Assembly (NCBI GenBank): GCA_024232355.1
Contig: JAAEPW010001156.1
Location: forward strand, 1-19,219
Origin: Chloroflexota bacterium
Lineage (GTDB): Bacteria; Chloroflexota; Anaerolineae; B4-G1
Length of the DNA: 19,219 bases
Direction of reading: 5' to 3'
This document shows positions 1 to 6,419 of the stretch, piece by piece. The notes under the pieces were generated by a model. That model made no database searches, had not been told where the DNA came from, and was given only the letters and a program-made list of their open reading frames with translations. The stretch's first letter is position 1. Every line of letters starts with the position of its first letter. The translations under genes and the position numbers were made by a program.

Positions 1-207
1 AACCAGCGTTTTGCTCTTGTTTTTGGCTTTCCAGAGCCTAAAAACAGCTTTGGATGACTCCTATTGCACGTCAAAAACATCCGGTGGAGTGTCCAATGTT
101 TGAGTAAAAGTGTCCAGTGCGAAACGCCAGCTCATTTGTTCGGTTTGAACACTACCGAAATTTCTACTACCGGACAATTTTACTGTCAATCAATATTATA
201 CCCCATC

Positions 208-260
208 AACCTTCCAACCGCCTTACAAAATGGGTCATTAACCTTCCAAAAACCTTCCAA
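208..260. repeat. Three direct copies of AACCTTCCAA
   Basis: The 10-mer AACCTTCCAA occurs at 208-217, 240-249 and 251-260. The last two copies start 11 bp apart, about one helical turn, so a protein could bind both on one face of the DNA. On the minus strand the copies (TTGGAAGGTT) lie upstream of a TATAAT box at 195-200. No function is known to me for this sequence. Confidence 0.5.
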
Positions 261-388
261 ATCACATGTGTTATTTCGAGTCTGACAAGATACAAATCAA
301 CATGAATAAATCATATTCGCCTTCCATTTCGACTTTGCAGCAAACTGTGATAGAATAATGATACTTTTCGAAAGGCAGAGAGCTAGTT

Positions 389-549
389 CAGTTGGGCGTA
401 AATATCCCCACCGTGAACACGTTCACGCGTAATACAAACTTTAACGCCCAACTGCTCAAGTGTTTCGCGGCAGATTAGCATCATAATAGGTAGTTTGCGT
501 TGATAGTCGGCAATTTTGAGCTGTAGGTTTATTTACGCCGCGAAACACT
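389..549. repeat. Nested inverted repeats upstream of the LysM gene
   Basis: Three inverted pairs share arms. An 11-bp pair is perfect (389-399 with 444-454, CAGTTGGGCGT/ACGCCCAACTG). A 13-bp pair is perfect (459-471 with 537-549, AGTGTTTCGCGGC/GCCGCGAAACACT). A 9-bp pair (395-403 with 531-539, GGCGTAAAT/ATTTACGCC) competes with both, because arm 395-403 overlaps the first pair and 531-539 overlaps the second. The last arm ends directly before the Shine-Dalgarno AGGAGGT (550-556) of the next gene. In RNA this could form alternative structures near the ribosome binding site. It could also be the decayed remains of a small mobile repeat. Confidence 0.55.
412..427. promoter_or_regulatory. Palindromic operator-like site
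   Basis: CGTGAAC-AC-GTTCACG is a perfect 7-bp inverted repeat with a 2-bp spacer. The size and symmetry suit a dimeric repressor. It lies in the loop of the 389-399/444-454 inverted repeat, about 140 bp upstream of the LysM gene. The cognate regulator is not identifiable. Confidence 0.35.
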
Positions 550-565
550 AGGAGGTCACCCACGT

Positions 566-1321
566 ATGCACCGACGCACCTGGATCATTTTTATCACAGT
601 AAATGTCATTGTTTCAGCCATAGTCATGCTGACGATCCTGTTTACATGGGAACGAATTCGCAATTCCTCTACACCCACTCCCACTTTTGATCCCGCACTC
701 TTGGCCACTCGAGCCGCAAGTGATCCAATTCTGTCACCTATGTCTTCTCCCAATCCGCCGCCCCCTCCACAATACACTGTTCAAGAAGGGGATACGTTAG
801 GAGCCATCGCCCACACCTACGACGTCTCTGTCGAGGACCTGATGGCCGTTAACGGGATCACTGACCCCAACCTGCTTCGCATCGGGCAGACACTCGCCAT
901 TCCATCCAACACCCCCGCCCCGTCAAGCACCGATCCATCCGTCGAGATACCTCCCGAACCTTCCACTGCAGGAACGTTTCCCACACCACTCCCCACCCTA
1001 ACCCCCTCTGGGCCACCACAGGTCGAGATCGGTCAAGTTATAGGCGCCGGCGATTTGACTACCGAGGTAATAGTTGTACGCAATATGGGTGGACTGGTCA
1101 GCTTGGAAGAATGGACGCTGTCTGACGCAGAGGGTAATATCTTTACCTTTCCCACCATCTCTCTCTTTGCCAACGTACAAATGCGTGTACACTCCGTTCC
1201 AGGTCGCTCTACGCCCAGCGATTTGTATTGGGGACGTGAAATTCCAGCATGGAACACTGGGGAACTGATCACGTTGCGCGACGAGGTCGAGAACGTGATA
1301 GATACTCACATCGTACCCTAG
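566..1321 (+). CDS. Membrane-anchored LysM and lamin-tail domain protein
   Basis: This is a 251-aa cell-surface protein. Residues 5-27 form one N-terminal membrane helix (uncleaved anchor or signal peptide). A Thr/Pro-rich linker follows (about 33-68, with a PPPPP run), then a LysM domain (70-113: YTVQEGDTLGAIA, NGI, LRIGQTLAIP) that binds N-acetylglucosamine polymers such as peptidoglycan. A second Pro-rich linker (about 114-150) leads to a C-terminal beta-rich domain (about 151-250) with the lamin-tail (LTD) pattern EEWTLSD, F.FP and WNTGELITLRD. The start is set by AGGAGGT at 550-556, nine bases before the ATG. The gene converges on murA with 18 bp between them. LysM plus LTD architecture is common in Chloroflexota exported proteins. 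No catalytic domain is seen, so the role is probably structural or in wall attachment. Confidence 0.85.
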   Translation: MHRRTWIIFITVNVIVSAIVMLTILFTWERIRNSSTPTPTFDPALLATRAASDPILSPMSSPNPPPPPQYTVQEGDTLGAIAHTYDVSVEDLMAVNGITDPNLLRIGQTLAIPSNTPAPSSTDPSVEIPPEPSTAGTFPTPLPTLTPSGPPQVEIGQVIGAGDLTTEVIVVRNMGGLVSLEEWTLSDAEGNIFTFPTISLFANVQMRVHSVPGRSTPSDLYWGREIPAWNTGELITLRDEVENVIDTHIVP

Positions 1322-1339
1322 TTTGACATCCACAAAGCG

Positions 1340-2620
1340 TTAACTCGAAACACGTTCAATCTGGGCCCCCAATCGGCGCAATTTCTCCGCTATCTGCCCA
1401 TACCCGCGATCAATCTGTCGAATGTTACGAATCGTACTCTGACCCTCGGCACAGAGCGCGGCAATAAGCAACGCCATTCCAGCGCGGATATCGGGACTCT
1501 CCACCTCATCACCGTGTAATGGCGATGGTCCTTGCACCACGCAGCGGTGCGGATCGCAAAGAATGATCCGCGCCCCCATCCAGATCAGTTTATCCACAAA
1601 GTAAAGGCGACTCTCAAACATCTTTTCATGGATCAACACGGTCCCTTGGGCTTGAGAAGCCAAGACAATGGATATACTCATCAGATCGGCAGGAAAGCCC
1701 GGCCAAGGAGCATCGTGTACCTGAGGAACAGCTCCACCAATGTCCGAAGCAATGATCAACGATTGGTCCGCAGGCACAAAAACATCTTGCCCTCGTGCCT
1801 CGAACCGCACACCCAACCGATCGAACACCAAGCCAACCATACGCAAGTGCTCGGGAGCAGCGTTTTTGATGAGCAACTCGCCACCGGTCACTGCGGCCAG
1901 GACGATATAGCTCCCTATTTCCATATAGTCTGGACCAATCGTGTACTCTCCACCACCCAACCGATCCACTCCGTGGATGGTGAGCGTGTTAGAACCGATA
2001 CCCTCAATCTGTGCGCCGAGCCGACACAACAAATTGCACAAATCTTGCACGTGGGGTTCACAAGCTGCATTACGAAGGATGGTAATCCCCTCGGCAAGTA
2101 CAGCAGCCATAATCGCGTTCTCAGTAGCAGTGACACTGGCCTCGTCCAGCAAAATGTCTGCGCCACGCAACCGTTTACTCTTTAGACGAAAGACACCGTC
2201 AGTATCCACGTCAGCCCCCAGTGCACCCAATGCCAGAAAGTGAGTGTCTACCCGCCGGCGTCCAATAACGTCGCCACCGGGGCGAGGCAGATGCACCTCT
2301 CCCATTCGGGCCAGCATCGGCCCGGCCAAGGTGATAGAGCCTCGGATTTGCCCAAAAAGTTCGGGGTTCAAACCGGACGTATGCACGTCACGGGCGTGTA
2401 CCCGCCACGTATGGGGGTCCAGTTTTTCAATAGAGACACCAACGTCAACGAGCAATTCACCCATTGTCGCCACGTCCCCAATCGCTGGCATATTGTGCAA
2501 CGTGACAGGCTCATCGGTCAATAAGCAAGCGGCCAACAAGGGCAATGCCGCATTTTTATTTCCTCCAGGAATCACAGTACCCGAAATCGGGTGCCCACCT
2601 TGAATCACAAATTTATCCAT
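1340..2620 (-). CDS. murA: UDP-N-acetylglucosamine 1-carboxyvinyltransferase MurA (Asp active site)
   Basis: MurA transfers enolpyruvate from PEP to UDP-GlcNAc, the first committed step of peptidoglycan synthesis, in the cytoplasm. The 426-aa product is full length for the family. Lys22-Asn23 (GGNKNAALP) are present, as are the active-site loop [19 protein letters not shown] (the Asp that acts as general base in E. coli) and DIRAGMAL with the conserved Arg. The loop residue that is Cys115 in E. coli is Asp117 here, as in Mycobacterium and Chlamydia, where it gives fosfomycin insensitivity. ATG 2620 is preferred over an in-frame GTG at 2632: GGAG (2635-2632) lies 11 bases upstream of the ATG but directly abuts the GTG, and the ATG numbering puts Lys22/Asn23 at the E. 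coli positions. The start overlaps the preceding gene by 8 bp, suggesting translational coupling. Confidence 0.96.
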   Translation of the reverse strand: MDKFVIQGGHPISGTVIPGGNKNAALPLLAACLLTDEPVTLHNMPAIGDVATMGELLVDVGVSIEKLDPHTWRVHARDVHTSGLNPELFGQIRGSITLAGPMLARMGEVHLPRPGGDVIGRRRVDTHFLALGALGADVDTDGVFRLKSKRLRGADILLDEASVTATENAIMAAVLAEGITILRNAACEPHVQDLCNLLCRLGAQIEGIGSNTLTIHGVDRLGGGEYTIGPDYMEIGSYIVLAAVTGGELLIKNAAPEHLRMVGLVFDRLGVRFEARGQDVFVPADQSLIIASDIGGAVPQVHDAPWPGFPADLMSISIVLASQAQGTVLIHEKMFESRLYFVDKLIWMGARIILCDPHRCVVQGPSPLHGDEVESPDIRAGMALLIAALCAEGQSTIRNIRQIDRGYGQIAEKLRRLGAQIERVSS

Positions 2621-3095
2621 AGATATTATCACTCCGTATTTTTTCTAGCCAGGTAACTATTACCGAATTATCGAACCCCTGACTATTGCTCAACAAATCT
2701 CCAATCGCCTTCCAGTCAGGCCGAAGGTGGTAAATATACGTCCCCTCGTCATCTGCTTCCGTCCGAATGGTGGCTAACTTGTGCTTTACCAGTCGATTCA
2801 CCAATATATCTATACTTTTTTCTTCATCCGGTCCCTCATCTGGGATGAAACGGAGCCAGGTTGCAGGCCGGAGAATCTGGCGTTGATGCAAATACAAGAC
2901 ACACATCTGCAACTGAACAACGTGCAACAAGAGATTCAAATCTTCAATTTGCTGATGGAGGTCAGAGGCCCGAGTCCCAACCATCTCTACGTGGTGCTGC
3001 AAGCGCACCATCTCCTGCTCAACCAGATGCGTGCCTAGTAACCGGTCAGTGGCCTGAAACACCCAAAACCGCAAACGCGCCCAAATAGTCATCAT
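2613..3095 (-). CDS. Hypothetical coiled-coil protein in the murA operon
   Basis: This 160-aa soluble protein was not recognised. Residues about 20-60 are rich in Glu, Gln, His and Leu with heptad-like spacing and probably form a helical coiled coil. Residues about 75-130 look like a small mixed alpha/beta domain, possibly winged-helix-like ([33 protein letters not shown] resembles a recognition helix followed by a wing). The C-terminal 30 residues look helical. There is no signal peptide or membrane segment. Its ATG overlaps the stop of the upstream DUF62 gene (ATGA, 3092-3095), and its 3' end overlaps the murA start, so the three genes are surely co-transcribed. A DNA-binding or oligomerising accessory role is only a guess. 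Confidence 0.75.
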   Translation of the reverse strand: MMTIWARLRFWVFQATDRLLGTHLVEQEMVRLQHHVEMVGTRASDLHQQIEDLNLLLHVVQLQMCVLYLHQRQILRPATWLRFIPDEGPDEEKSIDILVNRLVKHKLATIRTEADDEGTYIYHLRPDWKAIGDLLSNSQGFDNSVIVTWLEKIRSDNIYG

Positions 3096-3949
3096 ACAAG
3101 CAAACTCACCGAATCACCTAGCCGCAAACCCAATCTTTGCGCCGCGTTCCCTTCTCTCACAGCGATCTCTAGATACCCACCACTCCCCACCAGCACCAAT
3201 ACCTGATCGCAGTCAACTTTTGCAAAAGTGGAATGCACACCCACGATCTCCTGTTCGGCTACCACAACTATGGCCACATCAGATCTAAAACGCAATTGCT
3301 CCTGTTTTCTGTCCTTGGTTCCCTCAAAAGTGGGATCGAGCAAGAGCACATCTTTTTCCTCGTTCCAGCCAAGCACCCCAATACTGGTGATAACGTTGCC
3401 AAAGTGATCGATGTGCAGCACCTCACCGACAATGCTACTGGACGTGATTTCCAAACGTGGGGACGAAAAAATGACTGGATCGTGGATGGATGGGCCAAGG
3501 GCAGAGATAGGGACACCAGCCGCTAGATGCGCGGCGGTAGGTGCAAAAACATCCCGCCCGTGAAACGTGTGACTGACCGCAGGCAGATGATAGCGCGAGT
3601 TCGCGAGTTCTACCAGCGCCTCGACCGGTTCACGTGCCATCACGTAACTCAAGACGCCATTGTCCGGTCCGACAAAGTATCCTGACGGTGTGCGCAGAGC
3701 GATAGACCGTCGGGAGCTTCCCACACCTGGATCTACCACGACGAGATGCACCGTATGTGGTGAGAAAAAAGTGTAGGCGGTGTAGAGCACGTAGGCCGCC
3801 TGGCGGACGTTCTGCGGCGCGATCTGGTGAGATATATCTATCAACTGGGCATTGGGAACAATGTGGAGAATCACTCCCTTCATCGTCCCCACGTAGCCAT
3901 CAGCTGTGCCAAAGTCGGTTGTGAGGGTTACAAGTGGTATTTGTCCCAT
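3092..3949 (-). CDS. SAM hydroxide adenosyltransferase (DUF62/SAM_adeno_trans family)
   Basis: Enzymes of this family (related to fluorinase and chlorinase SalL) split S-adenosylmethionine with water-derived hydroxide into adenosine and methionine. The 285-aa product has the family motifs in order: TTDFG (10-14), DISHQI (38-43), VVDPGVGSSRR (71-81), GPDNG (94-98), FHGRD (129-133) and a C-terminal-domain IDHFGN. Asp73, Arg80 and His130 probably form the known Asp-Arg-His triad. A TTG at 3970 would extend the frame, but the promoter -10 box (3958-3963) lies between it and ATG 3949. The mRNA should therefore begin at or next to this ATG and be leaderless. It is the first gene of the operon with the coiled-coil protein and murA. 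The physiological role of the family is poorly understood. Confidence 0.9.
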   Translation of the reverse strand: MGQIPLVTLTTDFGTADGYVGTMKGVILHIVPNAQLIDISHQIAPQNVRQAAYVLYTAYTFFSPHTVHLVVVDPGVGSSRRSIALRTPSGYFVGPDNGVLSYVMAREPVEALVELANSRYHLPAVSHTFHGRDVFAPTAAHLAAGVPISALGPSIHDPVIFSSPRLEITSSSIVGEVLHIDHFGNVITSIGVLGWNEEKDVLLLDPTFEGTKDRKQEQLRFRSDVAIVVVAEQEIVGVHSTFAKVDCDQVLVLVGSGGYLEIAVREGNAAQRLGLRLGDSVSLLV

Positions 3950-3957
3950 AGGCGAAT

Positions 3958-3986
3958 ATTCTACAGGCAAGGAATGAACTCGTCAA
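3958..3986 (-). promoter_or_regulatory. Promoter of the DUF62-murA operon (leaderless)
   Basis: On the minus strand, TTGACG (3986-3981) and TAGAAT (3963-3958) are separated by 17 bases. The ATG at 3949 starts 8 bases after the -10 box, which is where transcription should begin. This predicts an mRNA with no 5' leader. Confidence 0.65.
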
Positions 3987-4021
3987 GCTGAAGCCATTCC
4001 ACATTATCTTTCAAGACCAAC

Positions 4022-4049
4022 TTGCTACATCGAGTCAAACGATTATAAT
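4022..4049 (+). promoter_or_regulatory. Promoter of the SRPBCC gene
   Basis: TTGCTA (4022-4027) and a perfect TATAAT (4044-4049) are separated by 16 bases. The expected start near 4056 gives a leader of about 48 nt containing the Shine-Dalgarno AGGAGGA (4094-4100). Confidence 0.6.
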
Positions 4050-4103
4050 TTATATATAGGTACCTTTCAACAGCTAATAGCAATAGCAAAAACAGGAGGA
4101 AAA

Positions 4104-4529
4104 ATGGCTACGATAAAACGTGACTTTACTGTCAAAGCTTCTCAGGAGCAAGTCTTTGCGTTCCTAGTTGATCACGCCAACGATTCCGAGTGGCTGCCAG
4201 GGCTGGAAAACGCGCGAAATTTCACCGGCGAGGGCACCGATTATCGGTGGGAAGTGACCTACAAGATGGCTGGCGTGCCCTTTAACGTCGCCGGCCAGGT
4301 CACCGAACACGAGCCACCCCACCGGCACGTCATCGAAACACGCAGTGGAATGGTGAGCACATGGGATTGGACCTTGAAGCCAGAAGGTGATGGCACACAA
4401 GTATTTCTCCAGATGGACTATACGATTCCGGTGGCCGGTGTGGGCAAGATCGCCGAAAAAGTCTTGCTCAAGCAGAATGAAAAGACAGCCGACGAGGGTG
4501 TATCAAACTTGCAACGCATCTTAGGATAG
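4104..4529 (+). CDS. SRPBCC (START/Bet v1-like) superfamily protein
   Basis: This 141-aa single-domain protein has the pattern of the SRPBCC ligand-binding fold (polyketide cyclase/dehydrase-like). An N-terminal strand with a V/A-x-x-E/Q-V-F-x-F motif (VKASQEQVFAFLVD, 10-23) is followed by WLPGL, paired strands (YRWEVTYKMAGVPFNVAGQVTE, HVIETRSG, STWDWTLKPEGDGTQVFLQMDYTIP), and a long C-terminal helix (about 110-140). The fold makes a deep hydrophobic pocket; the ligand cannot be told from sequence. AGGAGGA at 4094-4100 supports the ATG. The gene stands alone with its own promoter, and converges on the GT39 gene with a gap of 5 bp. Confidence 0.85.
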   Translation: MATIKRDFTVKASQEQVFAFLVDHANDSEWLPGLENARNFTGEGTDYRWEVTYKMAGVPFNVAGQVTEHEPPHRHVIETRSGMVSTWDWTLKPEGDGTQVFLQMDYTIPVAGVGKIAEKVLLKQNEKTADEGVSNLQRILG

Positions 4530-4534
4530 AGAAT

Positions 4535-6172
4535 CTACGGCTGGCGCTGGAAAATCACGACCCGCGGGTGGTCATAAACGACGAAACTCTCGTCCAACCG
4601 TCCCAAGCGCAGCACAAAGGCTGCATCCGGCTGACATAGTTCGGGCAGTGCAAAATCCAGGCCAGCAGCTGGATTGTCTGCCCCTGCCAGCGGCCCCAAG
4701 CGGGGGTAACGCCCAAAGCAAGCCACTGGTTCGAAACTCAGTTCACCATCAAATAGTTGATGATAATATTGGGTCATCAGCGGATACCGCTCCGGCCAGC
4801 GTGCCAGCGTCGCATACCCGCGCCGACTGGCGATGATCACATAGTCAGTCTCTGCCAAAGTCTCCTCCATCGCCGTCCACTTTTCTGGAGTATCCTCATC
4901 AAAGACAGACAATTCTCGCACGTCATAGCCCGTCCCGTCTATTGGAAGCGGGTGGTCCCATCCCTCAACAGCCACAACCGCTCCACGAGGCACATGGTCG
5001 TAGAACCACTCTGAGGCAACCTGCCAGGGATGTGGCACACGATAGATGTTGACGAAAAATAGACAACAGAGTAAAGAGTAGAGAAAGGACAGGAAGACGA
5101 AGGCTAACGACAGGTTACGGTTACGCTGGTATAGTATGGAAAACAGATAGGCGGCATAAAGAGCCAATAGTGGGGTCCATGGCAACAGATAGCGGGGAAA
5201 CTTGGCATAGAGCGCACCGATAAAGGCAAAACCGGGCACCACCCACACCAACAACACCCACTCGGCCCGGCGCGGTGGCTCTCGCACGGCCTGCCACACA
5301 GCATAGGCCAGTCCAGCAAAAGCGACTAATCCCAGCGGCCAACCCATCCCCCAACGCAACTGCTGCACGATCGGATAGACGTATGCCCAGGTTCCGTGGA
5401 ACTGCCGGGTGTAGGGCACATCCAACACGCCCCGTACAATAGACGACTGTGTTCCCACGTTACGCCAAAAGGCAGAGAATTCCAAGAGCGCAAAAGGGTT
5501 GGTAAGCGCAAAGATCACCACTGCTGTGACCCCACACTCTAGGCCGCGTTTCAAACGGCCCCACCAATCTGGACGAGTCGTTGACGGACTGCTCACCAAC
5601 GACGCCCCCAACGGCAACATTAACAGCGCCGCACTGAATTTGGTACCTAGCGCCAGCCCGGCCCAAACACCTGTCATCCAGGCATCGAACGAGTGCCCTT
5701 GTTCAGCCATGCGGACGGCAGAGAACAATGTCCCAAGAGTGAAAAAGACCAACAGCGCGTCAGCGGTATAAAAGTGGGCTTGCTGCATATGCAAAACTGT
5801 CACAGCGACAAAAGCCGCAGCCAACAAACCCACGTTTTCTCCATAAACCTGTCGCCCCAGCGCATAGGTCAGCAACACCGTGCCCAAATCAAACAATGCC
5901 GCCAGCACCCGCCCTACCAGGAACAGATCTATACCGCGCACCAGCTTTCCCGTCAACGCCAGTAAGTACAATGGCAAGTGACCGTACGCAAAATTCGGGG
6001 CAACGTCAAAGGGATTCAGACGATCAGGCCAATGCAGGCCCTCGGCCACGCCAACTATGTACCGCTCGTCTGGATGAGCGCCAATTCCGCCATCCCAGTC
6101 GAGACCGTAAAAGCGCAGAGCCACCGCTACAAAGATCAGCAACAGAACCTTGAAAAGTGAACGATTAGCCAC
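4535..6172 (-). CDS. GT39/ArnT-like membrane glycosyltransferase
   Basis: This 545-aa polytopic protein is a GT-C fold glycosyltransferase of the PMT/ArnT/GT39 type, which moves a sugar from a polyprenyl-phosphate carrier to a target outside the membrane. A first membrane helix (about 7-24) is followed by an outside loop with the characteristic acidic pair Asp35-Glu36 (GAHPDERYI), the usual catalytic position. About ten further hydrophobic segments run to about residue 370 (for example VGLLAAAFVAVTVLHM and GLALGTKFSAALLMLPLG). The last 170 residues form a soluble domain. Donor and acceptor are unknown. The start is GTG at 6172, six bases after a -10 box, so the mRNA is probably leaderless. 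No Shine-Dalgarno is present. Its promoter is back to back with that of the pyr operon. Confidence 0.88.
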   Translation of the reverse strand: MANRSLFKVLLLIFVAVALRFYGLDWDGGIGAHPDERYIVGVAEGLHWPDRLNPFDVAPNFAYGHLPLYLLALTGKLVRGIDLFLVGRVLAALFDLGTVLLTYALGRQVYGENVGLLAAAFVAVTVLHMQQAHFYTADALLVFFTLGTLFSAVRMAEQGHSFDAWMTGVWAGLALGTKFSAALLMLPLGASLVSSPSTTRPDWWGRLKRGLECGVTAVVIFALTNPFALLEFSAFWRNVGTQSSIVRGVLDVPYTRQFHGTWAYVYPIVQQLRWGMGWPLGLVAFAGLAYAVWQAVREPPRRAEWVLLVWVVPGFAFIGALYAKFPRYLLPWTPLLALYAAYLFSILYQRNRNLSLAFVFLSFLYSLLCCLFFVNIYRVPHPWQVASEWFYDHVPRGAVVAVEGWDHPLPIDGTGYDVRELSVFDEDTPEKWTAMEETLAETDYVIIASRRGYATLARWPERYPLMTQYYHQLFDGELSFEPVACFGRYPRLGPLAGADNPAAGLDFALPELCQPDAAFVLRLGRLDESFVVYDHPRVVIFQRQP

Positions 6173-6178
6173 GTACTG

Positions 6179-6207
6179 ATTCTAACACCAATAGTCGTAC
6201 ACGACAA
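6179..6207 (-). promoter_or_regulatory. Promoter of the GT39 gene (leaderless)
   Basis: On the minus strand, TTGTCG (6207-6202) and TAGAAT (6184-6179) are 17 bases apart. GTG 6172 starts 6 bases after the -10 box. The -35 box ends one base from the -35 box of the divergent pyr promoter (6209), so polymerases at the two promoters should interfere. Confidence 0.55.
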
Positions 6208-6208
6208 C

Positions 6209-6237
6209 TTGACACCACTTGACGATTGCGGTATACT
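6209..6237 (+). promoter_or_regulatory. Promoter of the pyrFED operon
   Basis: A perfect -35 TTGACA (6209-6214), 17-base spacer and TATACT (6232-6237) form a near-consensus sigma70-type promoter, the best one in the window. Transcription should start at about 6244-6246. A second TTGACG (6219-6224) is too close to the -10 box to be its partner. Confidence 0.8.
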
Positions 6238-6245
6238 CTCACCCG

Positions 6246-6419
6246 ATGTCTGGAAATCTAAAATCACCGACACACACTATAAAGAAGCTACCCACTTCCC
6301 AATTCAGGTTTTTCTCCAACCTTTGGACTTTTGTCCAAAGGTCTTTTTTTATGCTACATCTACTAGGAGGTGAATCATATGACATTTGCAAGCAAGCTCA
6401 AAGCCGCTCAGCAAAGTAA
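6246..6419 (+). CDS. Possible pyr leader peptide reading through the attenuator
   Basis: This 57-codon frame starts with an ATG 8 bases after the -10 box, so it would be at the 5' end of the transcript. It runs through the terminator hairpin (6319-6342) and its T run, and stops at a TAA 40 bases inside pyrF in another frame. The product (MSGNLKSPTH at the N-terminus, then RFFSNLWTF and RSFF) resembles no protein I know. The layout matches the leader peptide of E. coli pyrBI, whose translation prevents termination when UTP is low. There is no Shine-Dalgarno, so it depends on leaderless initiation. The frame may be open by chance. Confidence 0.35.
   Translation: MSGNLKSPTHTIKKLPTSQFRFFSNLWTFVQRSFFMLHLLGGESYDICKQAQSRSAK
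6319..6350 (+). terminator. Intrinsic terminator in the pyr leader (attenuator)
   Basis: A perfect 10-bp stem (ACCTTTGGAC 6319-6328, GTCCAAAGGT 6333-6342) with a TTTT loop is followed by C and seven Ts (6344-6350). It lies between the promoter and pyrF, about 75 bases after the expected start, so it should stop most transcription unless relieved. A small competing hairpin, AGGTT (6306-6310) with AACCT (6318-6322), would take the first bases of the stem. The T-rich stretch at 6309-6315 could be a UTP-sensitive pause site. Confidence 0.8.

Larger units (their letters stand above)
1..540. other. Gene-poor left-end region
   Basis: No convincing gene is visible here. The open frames on the + strand (for example 64-285) lack a Shine-Dalgarno sequence and have no recognisable protein character. 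The region is more AT-rich than the genes to its right. It holds a dyad at 19-28/35-45, two AGTGTCCA copies (88-95 and 109-116), three AACCTTCCAA copies (208-260), a small palindrome (412-427) and nested inverted repeats (389-549). A -10-like TATAAT on the minus strand (195-200) has no good -35. On the minus strand, a frame from about 526 down to a TAG at 383-385 reads like protein (it contains RETLEQLGV and VHGGDIYAQL). It has no start signal and may be a gene remnant or chance. Confidence 0.5.

Noticed and set aside
19..45. Hairpin GTTTTTGGCT/AGCC-T-AAAAAC as an intrinsic terminator
   Set aside because: The T run precedes and the A run follows the stem on both strands, the reverse of a terminator.
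88..116. AGTGTCCA pair as the end of an insertion sequence
   Set aside because: Only two short copies, no transposase, no terminal inverted repeat partner and no target duplication in the window.
500..529. Promoter TTGATA-18-TAGGTT for the LysM gene
   Set aside because: The -10 box matches consensus at only three of six positions, so it is too weak to report as a feature.
1532..2185. Long + strand open frame opposite murA (217 codons)
   Set aside because: It is fully antisense to murA, whose motifs are unmistakable, and its translation has no domain character.
3950..3970. TTG start for the DUF62 gene at 3970
   Set aside because: The -10 box (3958-3963) lies inside this extension, so the transcript would not contain the TTG.
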